This document shows positions 20,981 to 33,079 of a stretch of DNA of 64,000 nucleotides, piece by piece (the stretch's first letter is position 1; each line of letters opens with the position of its first letter). The translations under genes were made by a program, and so were the position numbers. This DNA comes from Paraphoma chrysanthemicola. Its lineage: Eukaryota; Ascomycota; Dothideomycetes; Pleosporales; Phaeosphaeriaceae. The notes below the pieces were generated by a model, which did no database searches, was not told where the DNA came from, and saw only the letters and a program-made list of their open reading frames with translations. The stretch spans positions 310,001-374,000 of the forward strand of contig JAGMWG010000014.1 of NCBI GenBank assembly GCA_020744225.1, in the 5' to 3' direction.

Positions 20981-21219
20981 TCAGACTCCGTGATTTGATG
21001 TCGTTTTGATGAACTACTTGGAACATGTAGAACAACATGGATTAGCGGGTATAAGGAGGAGTTCGTAATGCACCTCATTTGCATTCATTGTAATTTAGTG
21101 ACATTTGAAGTCAGTTTACCGCATCACACGCGCACACGCACAAGACAATATAAGCAAGGCAGTCATCATTTCAAATGTATTCACGAGCTATACGCCATCC
21201 GTCTCCGCCACCCCTTCAC

Positions 21220-22698
21220 TCACTTAGGCACCGCAATATTCTGGGTCCCCTCAATCCTCTGCACAACTCCAAATCTTTTCCTGCCCTGATCGAAAATTGC
21301 ATACACTGCCTTCAACCACGTATCCCCCAGGATATCAAACTTACTATCACCACGCGACTGAATCCCGCCATATTGCATACTGCTCGAAACCTTCGCGAAT
21401 CCAAAGTCTTCTTTCTGCACTTCAAACTGTTTGTCGCCGACCGCAAACGTGACCTTCGGGAGTGACTCAAGCGGCGTGTTGAGCGGGAACACCCAGCCCT
21501 GGTTCTTGGTATCGAATTCAGCGCCAGGGATCTGTTCGTAGATGTCTTTGCACAAATCGTCGGATACGAGAGCGAGCGTGGTGCCCGTGTCGGCGATAGC
21601 GGTGTTGTTTGGGCGCTTGATGAGTTTGCCGTTGATGCTGGCTGAAGGACTCGAGAACTGCCAGAAGCCTTTTGTCGAATCGATGGGCACGTAGTGCGGC
21701 TCTTTCACGCCGCAGCGGTCGAGCACGTCTTGGTCGATGTACCCGAATGTGTAGAACGACTCGCCTTGATCGACTTCGTCTTTATCGCGCCAGGAGCCGA
21801 GGTAGCAGGTGAAGAGCTCGCGATCGTGGCTGATGTCGGCCTGCGCAATCCTTATTTGTCGTTAGCTTGGATTTTCAAGAGGTGGTTGAGGTTGGCAAGC
21901 CGGCAGCACAAAGATCTGCTACAATATTCAAGGATACGTACATGGATTCTACTGGAGTGGACACTGGCTTCGGCTTGACAGTATTGATCTTGCCAAATGC
22001 TAGCCCAAGAAGGCCATCGCCCGCTCCTTTGGTGAACTGAGCACTGAGCTTGCTGGCGAGCTCGATTGACTGCCCTTCGATACACAGACCGCCCAATGTG
22101 ACGTTATCGGTACCAACGATGCCAGAGGCTGTGGAGCCATCGCCGTACTTGATTTTCCACGTGGAGCCAGACGCCTTGGCGTAGGTGGAAGACTTCTTGG
22201 AATCGTAGACATTGTGTTTGCCGCTCTTGCGCGTGGCGCTATCGAGTTCGGTCGACTAAACCTGAGATGACATGTCAGGCTGGATACACAAAGAAAAAAT
22301 TTGTGGCAGACAATCGGTGTGCACAACATGCTGTGAGAAGATTAAGGACAACTTACCCAAAGATCTGAACTGCCGGTGTCGAAGTGGAGGTTGAGCGTCT
22401 GCGGTGGGCTGCCGATCTCCACTGGGCAGATATAAAGTGCGTCATTCATTTGATCTTCAGCCTTCACTTCCCCAGGTTTTCCATCCTCTTCAACTTTTCT
22501 CAGGACGGGTTTGGTGCTCTTCTTCGATTTTGGCTTCAAAGCATTCTTGAAGGACTTTTTGACGACATCTACTCGCTGAAAAGGACCCGTGGTGGTGGGA
22601 GCAAAGTTGTACTTCTTGAGAAGACTGGCGTACGACTTGATACCAGCGCGCTCACAAGCCGGATTGGAGACAACGTTGATGCGCTTGAGACTGGACAT
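21220..22698 (-). CDS. Pepsin-like aspartic protease (family A1)
   Basis: Three exons on the minus strand: 22698-22357, 22255-21942 and 21850-21220, giving 428 residues. Both catalytic motifs are present: Asp107 in FDTGSS and Asp306 in ADTGTT. The flap region Tyr-Gly-Asp-Gly-Ser is in exon 2, and Ile-Leu-Gly-Asp-Thr-Trp is near the end. Residues 1-90 are a basic, Lys-rich stretch that looks like a propeptide, but no hydrophobic signal peptide precedes it. A secreted penicillopepsin-type enzyme would need one, so this may be a cytosolic or vacuolar form, or the true start may lie elsewhere. Intron 1 (GTAAGT..TTTAG) follows Asp-Leu-Trp directly; the Val-Phe usually found there is absent. Intron 2 uses GTACGT and an AAG acceptor. 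Confidence 0.88.
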
Positions 22699-22999
22699 GT
22701 TTGTGGTGGTGCTGGAGGTGTAAAGGTATGGATAGGTACAAAATGTAGGCTGCTAGGGCGGCGCCGTGCTTGAGGAGGTGGTACTGACGTTGTGTGTAAG
22801 AATGTTAGGGAAGAGGTCTAATGTCGCGGGGCTCGAGATCTGGGTCGCAAATGGCTGAAAATGGGCCATCACAGCAAACACTGAAGGCGCAACAACGCCA
22901 GTGCTATGTCCCGTGATTCAACCACGGAACTGCTTGGATGGTGCCTGAACGTCTTCATAGCACTATGGAATGTCGCGAATCTATTCATATTGCACCAAC
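22699..22999. other. Intergenic, promoter of the protease gene
   Basis: 301 bp between the protease start and the end of the Nop13-like gene, both on the minus strand. No motif recognised. Confidence 0.5.
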
Positions 23000-24292
23000 T
23001 CAATCAAACGTCGTCTTCTTGCCCTCCGCTGCCACAATGGCCTGGCTCGCTCGCGGCGCGTTTGTATGTGCAGCACCGCTCTTGATTGTCCTTGCATCGA
23101 CCTTCTCGCGTGGCCATTCCCTCTTGCCCTTAGAGAAGTTTTTCCACCTGTCGGGGTTCACGCCGTCAACGGCCTCAGGTTGCTCCTTCTCCTTTCCATA
23201 TCGCTTGTTGTACCGTGTGGTCGCATCCTCCGCGAACTCGCAACGGAGCTCTCGCCCGTTCAGTCTATTCAGCAGCCACTTCCTTCGTTTGTTGCTCTTC
23301 AGATCTGCCTCGTCCTCTGACGCATCTGGCCCTTTCTTCTCGCGCTTAATCTCAGCTTCTGTCTTGAATATGAATCCCTTCACAGCCGACGTTGCTGACT
23401 CCACATCGCCAAATGTTACCCAAGCATATCCCTTGCATTTGCCAGAGTCCTCGAACGTCGCCATGTGGAGGAGCTCGATGGGTCCACATTGACTGTAGTG
23501 TGCTTCGAGGTCTTCCTTTGTGACATCAAAAGAAAGGTTGCCAACGAACACGCGCTTGTTTGGCGGGTGTGTCTGCTTTGCGCCTGCCTTCCCCCGACCG
23601 CTATCCTGCTCTTCCTCGCCCTTCGGCTTGTCCGGTCGTCCTTCAAAGCTCTTCGCATTCTTGATGAGCAGAGCGCGACCGTCCATCTTCGTTTCGGTCA
23701 AGGCGATTGCGGAATACATGGCGAGCTCGGTAGAGAAGTCGACGTAGGCAAAGCCCTTATTCAAAGGCTTCGTGGTCCAGTTCGGATTGACGGGCTTCGT
23801 GGGCGGAGGGAGATGCACCCTAGTGATCTGTTCACTCTTCATCTCCGCATGGTCGATCAGGAATGTGCGTAACGACTCCTTTGTCGCTGACCACGGCAGA
23901 TTACCGATCCATACTCCATAGTCTGAGCGCTTTGCAGACTTGTCCTTGTCCTCTGCCGCCTCGCCCGCGGTCGTTCCACTCGTCGCATGGGCGCCAGTAG
24001 ATTCGGGATTCAATTTCGCCTTCTTCGCCTTGCGCGCGGCTTTCTTGGACGCCGGTTCGGGCGCGCTGACATCGATTTCGATTTCGTCCGGGAGGGCGTC
24101 TCGTTTGCGTTTCTTCGCAGGTGTGTCGGAAACTTCTTCGGCGACAGTGGGCTCGGTCGTTTCTGGCTGCGCTTTCTTAGATTTTGAGCTCTTCTTCTCT
24201 TTCTTCTCCTTTTTCTCCTTCTTCTCCTTGCGTTCCGACTTGCTGGCAATTTCGGGCGCCGCCGAGGTATCTTCACTGGTGTGTTTCGACAT
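23000..24292 (-). CDS. nop13: Nucleolar RNA-binding protein with two RRMs (Nop13-like)
   Basis: A single exon of 430 residues, starting at ATG 24292 (the frame extends upstream only to a GTG). Residues 1-120 are lysine-rich with repeated KEKKEKK and several nuclear or nucleolar signals. RRM1 starts at GVWIGNLPW (about 126-220) and RRM2 at RVFVGNLSF (about 250-345), each with an RNP1-like block (KGFAYVDF, KGYAWVTF). The C-terminus has Arg-Tyr-Asn-Lys-Arg-Tyr-Gly and Trp-Lys-Asn-Phe. This order matches the fungal Nop13/Nop12 type of ribosome-biogenesis proteins. The specific Nop13 name is by pattern only. Confidence 0.85.
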   Translation of the reverse strand: MSKHTSEDTSAAPEIASKSERKEKKEKKEKKEKKSSKSKKAQPETTEPTVAEEVSDTPAKKRKRDALPDEIEIDVSAPEPASKKAARKAKKAKLNPESTGAHATSGTTAGEAAEDKDKSAKRSDYGVWIGNLPWSATKESLRTFLIDHAEMKSEQITRVHLPPPTKPVNPNWTTKPLNKGFAYVDFSTELAMYSAIALTETKMDGRALLIKNAKSFEGRPDKPKGEEEQDSGRGKAGAKQTHPPNKRVFVGNLSFDVTKEDLEAHYSQCGPIELLHMATFEDSGKCKGYAWVTFGDVESATSAVKGFIFKTEAEIKREKKGPDASEDEADLKSNKRRKWLLNRLNGRELRCEFAEDATTRYNKRYGKEKEQPEAVDGVNPDRWKNFSKGKREWPREKVDARTIKSGAAHTNAPRASQAIVAAEGKKTTFD

Positions 24293-25121
24293 TTTTGGTG
24301 GTGTCTGCGCAAGAGCGATTCTCGAACTTTTTCTTGCAGCACCGAATTTCACTAGCGGCTTCTACACGAGGTCTGAGCTTCTAGCACGCGGCCCGGACGC
24401 TATCCTGCAGCACCGCTTCGAACGGCAACATTAACCATGATCAATTGTGCATATGTGAGCATGCTTATTCTGACCTTATGAAGTCTATGATGAAACAGTC
24501 CTAGCTATCGGCTATACTTTTGTGTCGCTCGAAAGCAGTGGATACATCAAAGCATAAGTCGGTCAAGCAACCTGACCGGTCACGCCTATGCCCAGTGTCG
24601 TACTGTAACCAGTCGAAGCGCCCGTGTGACGCTGCTTGTCGTCTTATCTGTCCTAGCTCATGCTCTACCAAGGACCGTCTTCATCATCACGTGAGCATCA
24701 GCTAGAAGCCACCTCGACTGCTGGTTTCTGTGGGTGCTGATAAATAACAATCTCGTGGCGACAAGTAATCAGGCTTTGTGAACACCGTTGGAGGAGCTGA
24801 CGACTTCACTGTTGCCTTTGGAGAAAGTGGGCCGGCTAGCTATCACTAGCAACGCACTGGTGAGCTTGATTCCGGTGTGGAGACGGAGATGGTGGTAGGC
24901 TTGCGCACTGGCCGCCCCGCTCCTCAAGGCAGCTACGACACGACCGACCTCTCGTTTGCTCCACCTTCCCTACATCTCCCTCCGCATCCCCCATCAACAC
25001 CTCTGCAACTTCGCAACACCCAGCTGCAGCACTATTTCGTTGACCCTCGCGGCAACGAGCTTGCCGTGGCCGCTCTCTCTCACCACCCTTCCACTACGCC
25101 GCTCAGCCTCACTTACCGGCC
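24293..25121. other. Divergent promoter region between the Nop13-like gene and Nbr1
   Basis: No gene recognised. The last 150 bp before the Nbr1 start are C-rich and pyrimidine-rich, as is common in fungal 5' leaders. Confidence 0.5.
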
Positions 25122-28057
25122 ATGGCGACCACCAACGTGCCCGTGACCCTGGACACGCCCATCGTGGTCAAGATCCTGTTCCGTGGACAGACCAAGAAGT
25201 TCAAATTGCCGCTGAAGGACCTTGGTGCTAATGTCCTCCCGGAGAAGGTGCGTTGCTCTCCATGTACAGCCTCGGTCGAGAGGCGTCAGCCTAGCGCAAG
25301 CACATCAGGCTCGCATCGGCTCTGAGATAGCTCAATACTGACGGCTCTTCCTCTCTATAGCTCCGTAGTATCTTGCAGGTCAAGCCCGAGGAGCAGGTCG
25401 TGTTTGAGCGCTACTCCGACTCGGCCGCTTCTTACGTCACCCTCGACTCCGATAAGCCTCAGGTCTACAAGACGCTGTTCCGCGCTGCAAAGGCAAAGTT
25501 GAAGCTCCGCCTGAAGGCCACCATTCCTGGAGAGCAGCCTGAGACCCCTTCCGTTCCCGCAGCCCCGGTCGCGGAGCCCGTCCCCAGCCTCCCATCGCTC
25601 CATCGCATGAGCGCGGATACACTGCGACCTCAGACCATCGCACCTATGATGCCTGTCATTGTGCGCTCGCCCAGCGGTCCTACGCCGGTCCACAAGTTTG
25701 AGCCCGTCAGCCCGGTCTCGCCACTCAAGGCAGCAGACGCAGAGGACGAGGCTCCGTTGCCACGCTCGTTCACCGCACGTCAGAGTAAGGCTATATCACG
25801 TGCTGCTCCAGCACCCGTACTGACCCAGCAACTAGGCTTCTTCAACAACCTTGCGAACGCCTCTCATAATGCCGATCTTGCATTCCGCCCGAAGCCGAAC
25901 CACGCGTGCACCTCGTGGGTGGTATACTGCAACAACTGCAACCACCCCATGGAAGACGAGCATTACCACTGCAGCGTCTGCGACGGTGGCGACTACGATC
26001 TCTGCCCAGCTTGCGTGGATACTGGCATTCACTGCCCTGGCACTGGCCACTGGATGGTCAAGCGCTTCGTAAAGAATGGATGTGTCGTGAACAGCACCAC
26101 CCAGCGTATTGCGCCCAAGGTCAAGGCCGAGGATACCCAGGAGGTTCCAGGAGCCTTCACCGACGAGAAGCAGTCTGTGGTCTCCGATGAGGAGCCGACT
26201 CGCACTTGCAATTGCTGCGTCAAGTCCTTGCCCGAGAAGGAGTTCGTCACCTGCTTGGCTTGCGACGACTACGACTTGTGCATGGACTGCCACATTAGCA
26301 ACAAGCACGGTCACCATCCTGGCCACGCTTTCCAGGCAGCCAGTTCCGATGCTGCTTTGCCCACTTTGGCCGACTTCCTCTGCAATGCTGGACGAAACGT
26401 TCGCCACTCGGCTGTCTGCGATGGTTGCGATAAGTTCATTTACGGTGTTCGCCACAAGTGCTTGAACTGCCCAGATTGGGACTACTGCTCTGATTGTGTC
26501 AAAAGCGCAAAGCACATCCATCCGCGTCACCGATTTGTGCCTATTTATGAGCCTCTGGCCGAGCCTCTCAGCATCGCCAACCGTCATTACGGCATTTACT
26601 GTGACGGGCCTCTTTGCAAGGACAAGGAGAACCTGTCTTACATTGAGGGTATTCGCTACAAGTGTGCTGTTTGCCACGACACCGACTTCTGCCAGAATTG
26701 CGAGGCCCACCCGAGCAACAGGCACAACCATACCCATCCTCTTATCAAGTTCAAGACTCCAGTCCGCAGCGTGAGCGTTACTACCGTGAATGATGACAGG
26801 GATGGACGACCGCAGGAGACCCTTGGTGACCATCTGCCACCTAGGCGATCCACTGCTACCGAGACTACTCCCGCTGCAGCTTCCACCAACGCCGCCACTC
26901 AGGTTCAGACTATTCTAGACCAGAAGCCATCAGAAGAGCCGCAGATCAAGAAGGAGAAGATTGCCATCCGTGATCTACTGGTGGAGTCGGTTGAGCCTGT
27001 CCAAGAAAAGGTGGTTGTCTCTTCCAGCGAGGAGAGCCTTCCCGCCAAGGTTGAGTCTCCGATGAGTGAGTCCAGGAACGAAGGTCTTGATGCCCACTTC
27101 ATTCGTGACACCATCGTCGATGGCTCCAAGATCAATGCCGGTAGCCAGTTTGTCCAGGTATGGACTCTGCGCAACCCTGGGCCGAATGCCTGGCCTGCTG
27201 GATGCAGTGTCCGCCACGTTGGTGGTGACAACATGCTGAACATCGACAACACTCGACCCTTCAGCCATGCAGAGCTTGCTGATGCCAGCGAGAGCAACGT
27301 TCTCGGCCGCGCAGTCGAGGGAGGAGAGGAAATTTCCTTCCGTGTCATCATGAAGGCTCCCATTCGCGAAGGTACTGCCATTTCATACTGGCGTCTGAAG
27401 ACCGCCGACGGCATTCCCTTTGGTCATCGCCTATGGTGCGATATCAGCGTCGTTGCTGCGCCCTCTCCTTCTGCTCAGCAGTCGTTTGCTTCACCTGCAC
27501 CTGCCCCCGCCACTGGCATGACTTCAACACCCCTGTACGAGCGCCTTCTTCAGGCTAGACTCGAGAAGATGAAAGCTGTACAGCAGTCTCATGTTCAGCA
27601 GCTTGAGCTTCAGAAGATGGAGCGCATTCAGCGTGTCCGCCAGGCTGCGGTTGAACGTGTCATGGAGGTCCGCCGTCGTCAGCACGAAGCTCATCGTGCC
27701 AACGAGAAGCAGGAGGAACCTGAAGTCAAGGTTGAAGAGCCAGTCCAGCAGACGACCGCTGAGCTTCCCGTGGAAGAGAAGTCTTCCGAGCGTGAACCAG
27801 CGCCCAAGTCGTCTGGCATGATCTTCCCTCAGCTTGACAAGGAATCGCCCGAGTCCAGCACATACGAGAGCACCACCATGGCCCAGCCCGAGTCTCCAAA
27901 GTCGGAGAAGAGCACTGTTGCCCGTACTGTAACCGTTTCGTCCGATGATGAGTTCTTCGAGGATGCCGAGAGCGTTGCTCTGCACTCCGATGACGAGGGC
28001 TTCATGACAGATGAAGAGTACGATATCCTCGATGCCAGTGATGAGGAGATGCCTTGA
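25122..28057 (+). CDS. nbr1: Nbr1-type selective autophagy receptor (PB1, four ZZ, FW domain)
   Basis: Exons 25122-25247 and 25361-28057 give 940 residues. Order: PB1-like domain (about 13-92), four ZZ zinc fingers (about 223-276, 324-366, 388-436, 451-506), FW/Nbr1 Ig-like domain (about 617-740, with Val-Trp-Thr-Leu-Arg-Asn-Pro-Gly and Tyr-Trp-Arg-Leu), then a Gln/Glu/Arg coiled region and an acidic tail. The tail holds Glu-Glu-Tyr929-Asp-Ile-Leu932, a good Atg8-binding (LIR) motif. Nbr1 links cargo to Atg8 on autophagosomes; in fungi the FW domain is known to bind vacuolar hydrolase cargo. A segment at 25785-25835 starts GTAAGG, has CTGAC and ends CTAG. It is 51 nt and in frame, so it may be an intron; the protein would then be 923 residues. 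Confidence 0.93.
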
Positions 28058-28708
28058 ACAGCGGATCTAGGTGTGGGGGCAGGGTTTCTGTACGAAGGTA
28101 AGACAGACAGGCATAAAGGTCTGTGTCTCAAGTTCGCGTCACTTGTTCATTAGTATGGCTTCCACGGCGTTTGTGCTTGGTATTGGCGAATACACACTCC
28201 TTGGCCAGATGGTGCCAATCACGGCAATTGCCTCGACGGCACATTTGAGGTTGCGCACGACATGGCGCACTGGCTCGGTATTGGCGCTCCTTGGTCAAAT
28301 TTGTCTCTCTACCTTTCCTATAGTGTATCTTAGCGAATGAGAATGCAACTTTACTTGAATGATGTCCTCCCGCTATGACACAGTCCATTTCGGAGGATTC
28401 TGGTTTATTCGCCTGCAGGCGCAGTTACCTGATGTGGATTGTTTTCACGTGACAACGCGTCGCTCTGCCGTCCGTGCACCCGCGTTTGCCTAAACGTCCT
28501 CGAGGCTGCTTGAACTATCATAAGACCAACGCAAACGCAAATTGATCCTTTCTCAATTCAAACCTCTACCGAACAATCCCAAATAGTACTTTTTCAACAC
28601 AGAGCACGCGACTCCAAAGGCATTGATTGCGATTGTCTAGTTACTTCGCACTGCAAGTGCGGCACGAGTGCGCCCCAACAGCGTAGTGCGGGACAAGAGT
28701 TGCCAAAC
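28058..28708. other. Intergenic between Nbr1 and Ku80
   Basis: Same-strand gap of 651 bp with the Nbr1 3' region and the Ku80 promoter. No feature recognised. Confidence 0.5.
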
Positions 28709-31173
28709 ATGGCGGGAAAAGAAGCAACAGTCTACATCGTCGATTTGGGCCTGTCCATGGGCGAGAGACGACATGGACGCGATCAGACAGACCTGGATTG
28801 GACGCTAGAGTATGTGTGGGACAAGATCACAAACACCGTAAGCAGACGTTCTTTCGGAGATCTAGTGCGTACGATGCGTTGAGATATGTCAGTTTGCGAG
28901 CAGTGTTCTGGATTTCTTAACCATCGTTGCAAATTGGTTGATGTCGTTGACTCTAATGATCGGCAGGTTGCGAGCGGAAGGAAGACCGCGTTGATGAGCG
29001 TGATAGGATACCGGACTGACGAGACAGATCTTGGAGGCATCATGGAAGAACAAGAGGGGTACATGAATATCCATGTGTTTTCGGAACTGAAGCAGTAAGT
29101 CAGCCGGCTCATGGAGAGCTTGGATCCGCTGACAATGCCCAGATATTTGCTTGGTGATATACGGAACCTGCAACAACATCTGCACCCAAGTAAAACAAAC
29201 GACGGCGACTGTACGTACCCCAGTAAGCGGCTGAAAAGCATGACTAATGCTTATAGTGCTCTCTGCCCTTGCACTTGCGGTGCAGATGATCGACAGCACC
29301 ACGCAAGGCAAGAGTGGCAAACCGCTGAAGTACGATCGTAAGATAGTGATCGTGACTGATGGCCGGGGTGACATGGATATGGATGATCTCGTGGAGATTG
29401 CAGCCAAAATTCAAGACAAGGACGCTCCGATCGAGATTACACTACTTGGTGTGGATTTTGATGACCCGGAGAGCGGTTTCAAAGAAGAAGATAAAGAGCC
29501 CGAGAAGGTGGGGAAGAATACGAACAAAATCGGCCACTACTAATATCAACCAGGCTGAAAATGAACAACGTCTGAGAGTCTTCATGGACAGTTGCCAGGG
29601 CGTTATGGGCACCATTGCGGAAGCCGTGGATCAGCTCGCTATCCCGCGGCTGAAAGAAGTCCGGCCAACGCCTAGCTACAAAGGCGACTTGACGCTCGGG
29701 GATCCCAAGAAGTATGATGCAACGATCACAATCGACGTTGAGCGCTACCCTTGCACCATGCTTGCCAAACCACCCACAGCAAGTTCTTTCGCTATGCGGA
29801 CAGACGGCGGAGCAGGCCCCAGCACGGAGTCTTCCAACACTATAGTCGGCGAAGATCATCCCATGACAGACTTATCCGCTGTCCGCAACCAACGTGTCTA
29901 TCAGGTGGACAATCAGGACGAGCCAGGCACCAAGAAGAATGTCGAATTAGACGAACTCGAAAAAGGTTACGAGTATGGCCGTACTGCGGTGCACATTTCC
30001 GAGTCTGATATGAACGTCGTCAAGTTAGAGACGGAGCCGTCTCTATCCATCATCGGCTTCGTCAAAGCAGAAGAGTACGAGCGGTACCTCTCGATGTCCC
30101 GATCGAACTTCATTATCGCCCAGAAGACAAACCAGCCAGCCCAGCTCAGTTTGAGTTCTTTCATCCACGCCTTGTATGAATCAGAGTGCTACGCCGTTGC
30201 ACGATTGGTAACGAAGGAGCTAAAACCACCGGTCATTGTACTCCTCGTGCCGAGAATAGAAGTCGACTGGGAAGCGCTCATTGACGTTGAACTTCCTTTC
30301 GAGGAAGATATGCGACGATACAAGTTTCCACCGCTGGACCGCAAACTCACCATCAGCGGCAAAGTCATTACTGAACACAAGGACCTTCCAACCAAAGACC
30401 TCACCGATGCTATGAGCGCATATGTCGACGCCATGGATCTCTCTACCTATGGCAGAGACGAAGACGGCGAGCCAACCGAATACGCAAAACCAGAAGACAC
30501 CTTCTCTCCCCTCGTCCATCGCATCAACCACATCATCCGCTGGCGCGCCACCCATCCCGATCCCACCCTCTCCATCCCCGAGCCGCCTTCCATCCTCACC
30601 CAATTCGCCAACCCACCTCCCGAGCTCCTCGCCTCTGCAAGCTCGCACCTCGACGCCCTGAAGTCCGCCGCAAAAGTCTCCAAAGTCCCGCCCAAAGTCA
30701 AGGGCCGCGGCAAACGCAATCGCGCCGAACGCGACAAGCCGCTTTCGGGCCTCGACATTGACGCGCTCCTGGGTAACCCAGAACGCGTAAAGATCGATCC
30801 CGGAAACCTGATTCCTTCGTTCAAAAACGCACTCGCTGCATCCGATGACCTCGACGCGATCCAAGACGCCGCAGACGGCATGGGCGCGGAAATCAAGACG
30901 CTGATCAAGAACAGCGTTGGCGACTCGGGTTACGGACGCGCGCTCGAGGCGATGCGTGTGATGCGCGAGGAATTGACGGAGCTGGAGGAGCCGGGGATTT
31001 GGAATGTGTTTGTGCGCGACCTGAAGACGGCGTTGTTGGGCGGCGACTTGGGCGGGAATAGGCGGGATATGTGGTGGAAGGTTAGGGGGAGTAAGTATGG
31101 GCTTGTGGATCGGAAGAGGAGTTTTGTGAGCGATGTTGCGGAGGAGGAGGCTGTTGAGTTTTATAAATCGTGA
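28709..31173 (+). CDS. ku80: Ku80 DNA end-binding protein
   Basis: Five exons, 28709-28837, 28967-29094, 29143-29210, 29257-29507 and 29554-31173, give 731 residues. Ku80 pairs with Ku70 to bind broken DNA ends for non-homologous end joining and telomere upkeep. The N-terminus is a von Willebrand A-like fold (ATVYIVDLGLSMG; later KIVIVTDGRGDMD). The Ku core barrel is in the middle (Val-His-Ile-Ser-Glu-Ser-Asp; Ser-Ile-Ile-Gly-Phe). The C-terminal helical domain, typical of Ku80, ends the protein, preceded by a basic Lys-Gly-Arg-Gly-Lys-Arg patch. All four introns are short (44-129 nt) with standard signals. The gene is convergent with the aldo/keto reductase, 147 bp apart. Confidence 0.95.
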
Positions 31174-31320
31174 TCGGGGGCTAGGGGGTTTGGATGGGTT
31201 CGGGAAGGATAGATGATGGTGATGAAGGAGTCATGTTCACTACCTATAAAAACACAACGATTAATGTCCAGCGATACGATGCTTGTGCATTCTCATATAC
31301 TCGCAATTTGAGTGTTGGGT

Positions 31321-32450
31321 TTATCCAAACCTCTTCGTCAACTCCGCAGGCTTCGTCCCAAACGCCTCTTCAATCTCGTCCAAATTCTCCTTCGTCAACT
31401 GCCTATAGACACCCACGGCTTTCACCGTCTGGAAAATCTGCTCCGGCCGACTCGCGCCCGTAATCGCGCTCGAGATATTCTTATTACTCAGCACCCACGC
31501 CATACTCAGCGTCGCGACATCCGTGCCCAAACGTTCGGCAATAGCTATTAACTTCCTGACTTTTTCTTGCTGCGTGTTCCACGCGTCTGTGCCCACCGTC
31601 TTGATCACAGACTGAATATACGGATCTTCCGACTGTCGTAGTCGCGAATCCTCCGGTACGCCATCGACATACTTGCCCGTGAGCAGGCCACCTTGCAACG
31701 GGCTGAAAATCGTCAATCCCAATCCTCGGCGCGTATACAACCCCGCGTTGACGAATTCTTCATCAACTTTCTCTCTCCGAAGAAGACTGTACCCCGGCTG
31801 TTCGACAATCGGGCCAATGAGTCCCAGTCTATCTGCTACGGCCCACGCTTCTTCGATTTCAGATGCGAGCCACTCGGATGTGCCCCAGTACAGCGTCTTG
31901 CCTGTGTTGATCAGGAAGTTGAATGCGCGGACGGTTTCTTCGATGGGCGTGTAGCGGTCGGGACGGTGGGCGTATAGGATATCGACGTAGGAGAGCTGCA
32001 GACGGGCGAGGGATGCTTCGGTGCCTTCGATGAGGTGTTTGCGCGAGACGCCGAGGTTGTTAATCTTGTTGCGAGGGGCAGGGAGGGCGGAGTTGTGGGT
32101 GCCCCAGTAGATCTTTCAACAGCTATTAGCATATGCTATTGTAGTTGTTACGTGGGTAAGCGATTTACCTTTGTAGACACGACAATGTCATTCCTGTTCC
32201 AGCCGAAATGCTTGATGGCGCGGCCCATGACCTTTTCAGACTCGCCTTTGGCGTAGCCCTCGGCGCAGTCGAAGAAGTTGATACCAGCGTCGTAGGCGGC
32301 CTTGAGGCAGGAGAAGGTGTTTTCATCGCCGACGTGGCCGCCGTAGGTGAGCCAGCCGCCGATCGAAATGGCAGAGATTTGGAGACCAGATTTACCGACG
32401 AAGCGGTACTCCATCTCTGGGAGGTCTTTGGGGGCTTCGACTTGAGACAT
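31321..32450 (-). CDS. Aldo/keto reductase, Kv-beta (AKR6) type
   Basis: Two exons on the minus strand, 32450-32169 and 32112-31321, give 357 residues. It is a predicted NADPH-dependent oxidoreductase with a TIM barrel. Motifs: Ser-Ile-Gly-Gly-Trp near the start, NFFDCAEGYAKGESE with the catalytic Asp and Tyr, Val-Val-Ser-Thr-Lys (catalytic Lys), Ile-Leu-Tyr-Ala-His-Arg-Pro-Asp, and the C-terminal AITGASRPEQ cofactor segment. The pattern matches proteins called voltage-gated potassium-channel beta subunits. The catalytic position reads His rather than the Asn of animal Kv-beta, so this is more likely a working reductase. The intron is GTAAAT with an AAAG acceptor. The substrate is unknown. 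Confidence 0.92.
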
Positions 32451-33079
32451 AGTGGGGAGTGACGAACGAAGCTTGAATATGAGGAGTCTATGAGAAGGAA
32501 GAAGGGAAATGGAAATGGCTGAGTGATTGAGCAATTGGCGTCATCTGGACTACATATATCGCGCTCGAAGCTATGACGCGAAACTTACTAGAGCTTGCAC
32601 GTTTGTACCTGCCGCCCTTGTTTGGCCCTTTTTCTGGCGCGTTGGTGGAAGTGGCGGGGTATTGTGCAGCGAGATGCCCCACCCCCGGATGATGTGCTGG
32701 GAGCTTAACCATGCTAGGCAGCCCTTCCCGTCGCGAATCTCGTTGGTGCGGTCAGTGGCTTGCATTGAGGACTTCCGGAAACGGAAGTTTGCTAAGACGA
32801 GAAGGCGAAAATCGAAGTACCGTGTTGAGAAAGGCTGGAGGGAAAGGTAAAATACAACGCGATGACGAGAACGGGAGCGGTGACCGGAGGCGACGGTCCG
32901 GAGCGGAGATGGAAGAGTCAACATTTATATCCGAAGAAGATTATGAATCCACCGCGGTGGGTGTGACCACGCACTCTTGCTACTCCAGAACCAAGAGCGA
33001 GAAGGCCCAATCCATGACCGAGAGCAAGCACCGACCTCTTGAACCACTTCATCCCTGTTCGATACCAGCAGCTCCTCAT
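32451..33079. other. Intergenic, promoter of the aldo/keto reductase
   Basis: 629 bp between two minus-strand genes. Only short frames were seen. Confidence 0.5.

Noticed and set aside
25832..26833. 333-codon antisense frame inside Nbr1
   Set aside because: It lies fully opposite the ZZ-finger exon, whose domains are clear. It is a shadow of codon usage with no family signal.
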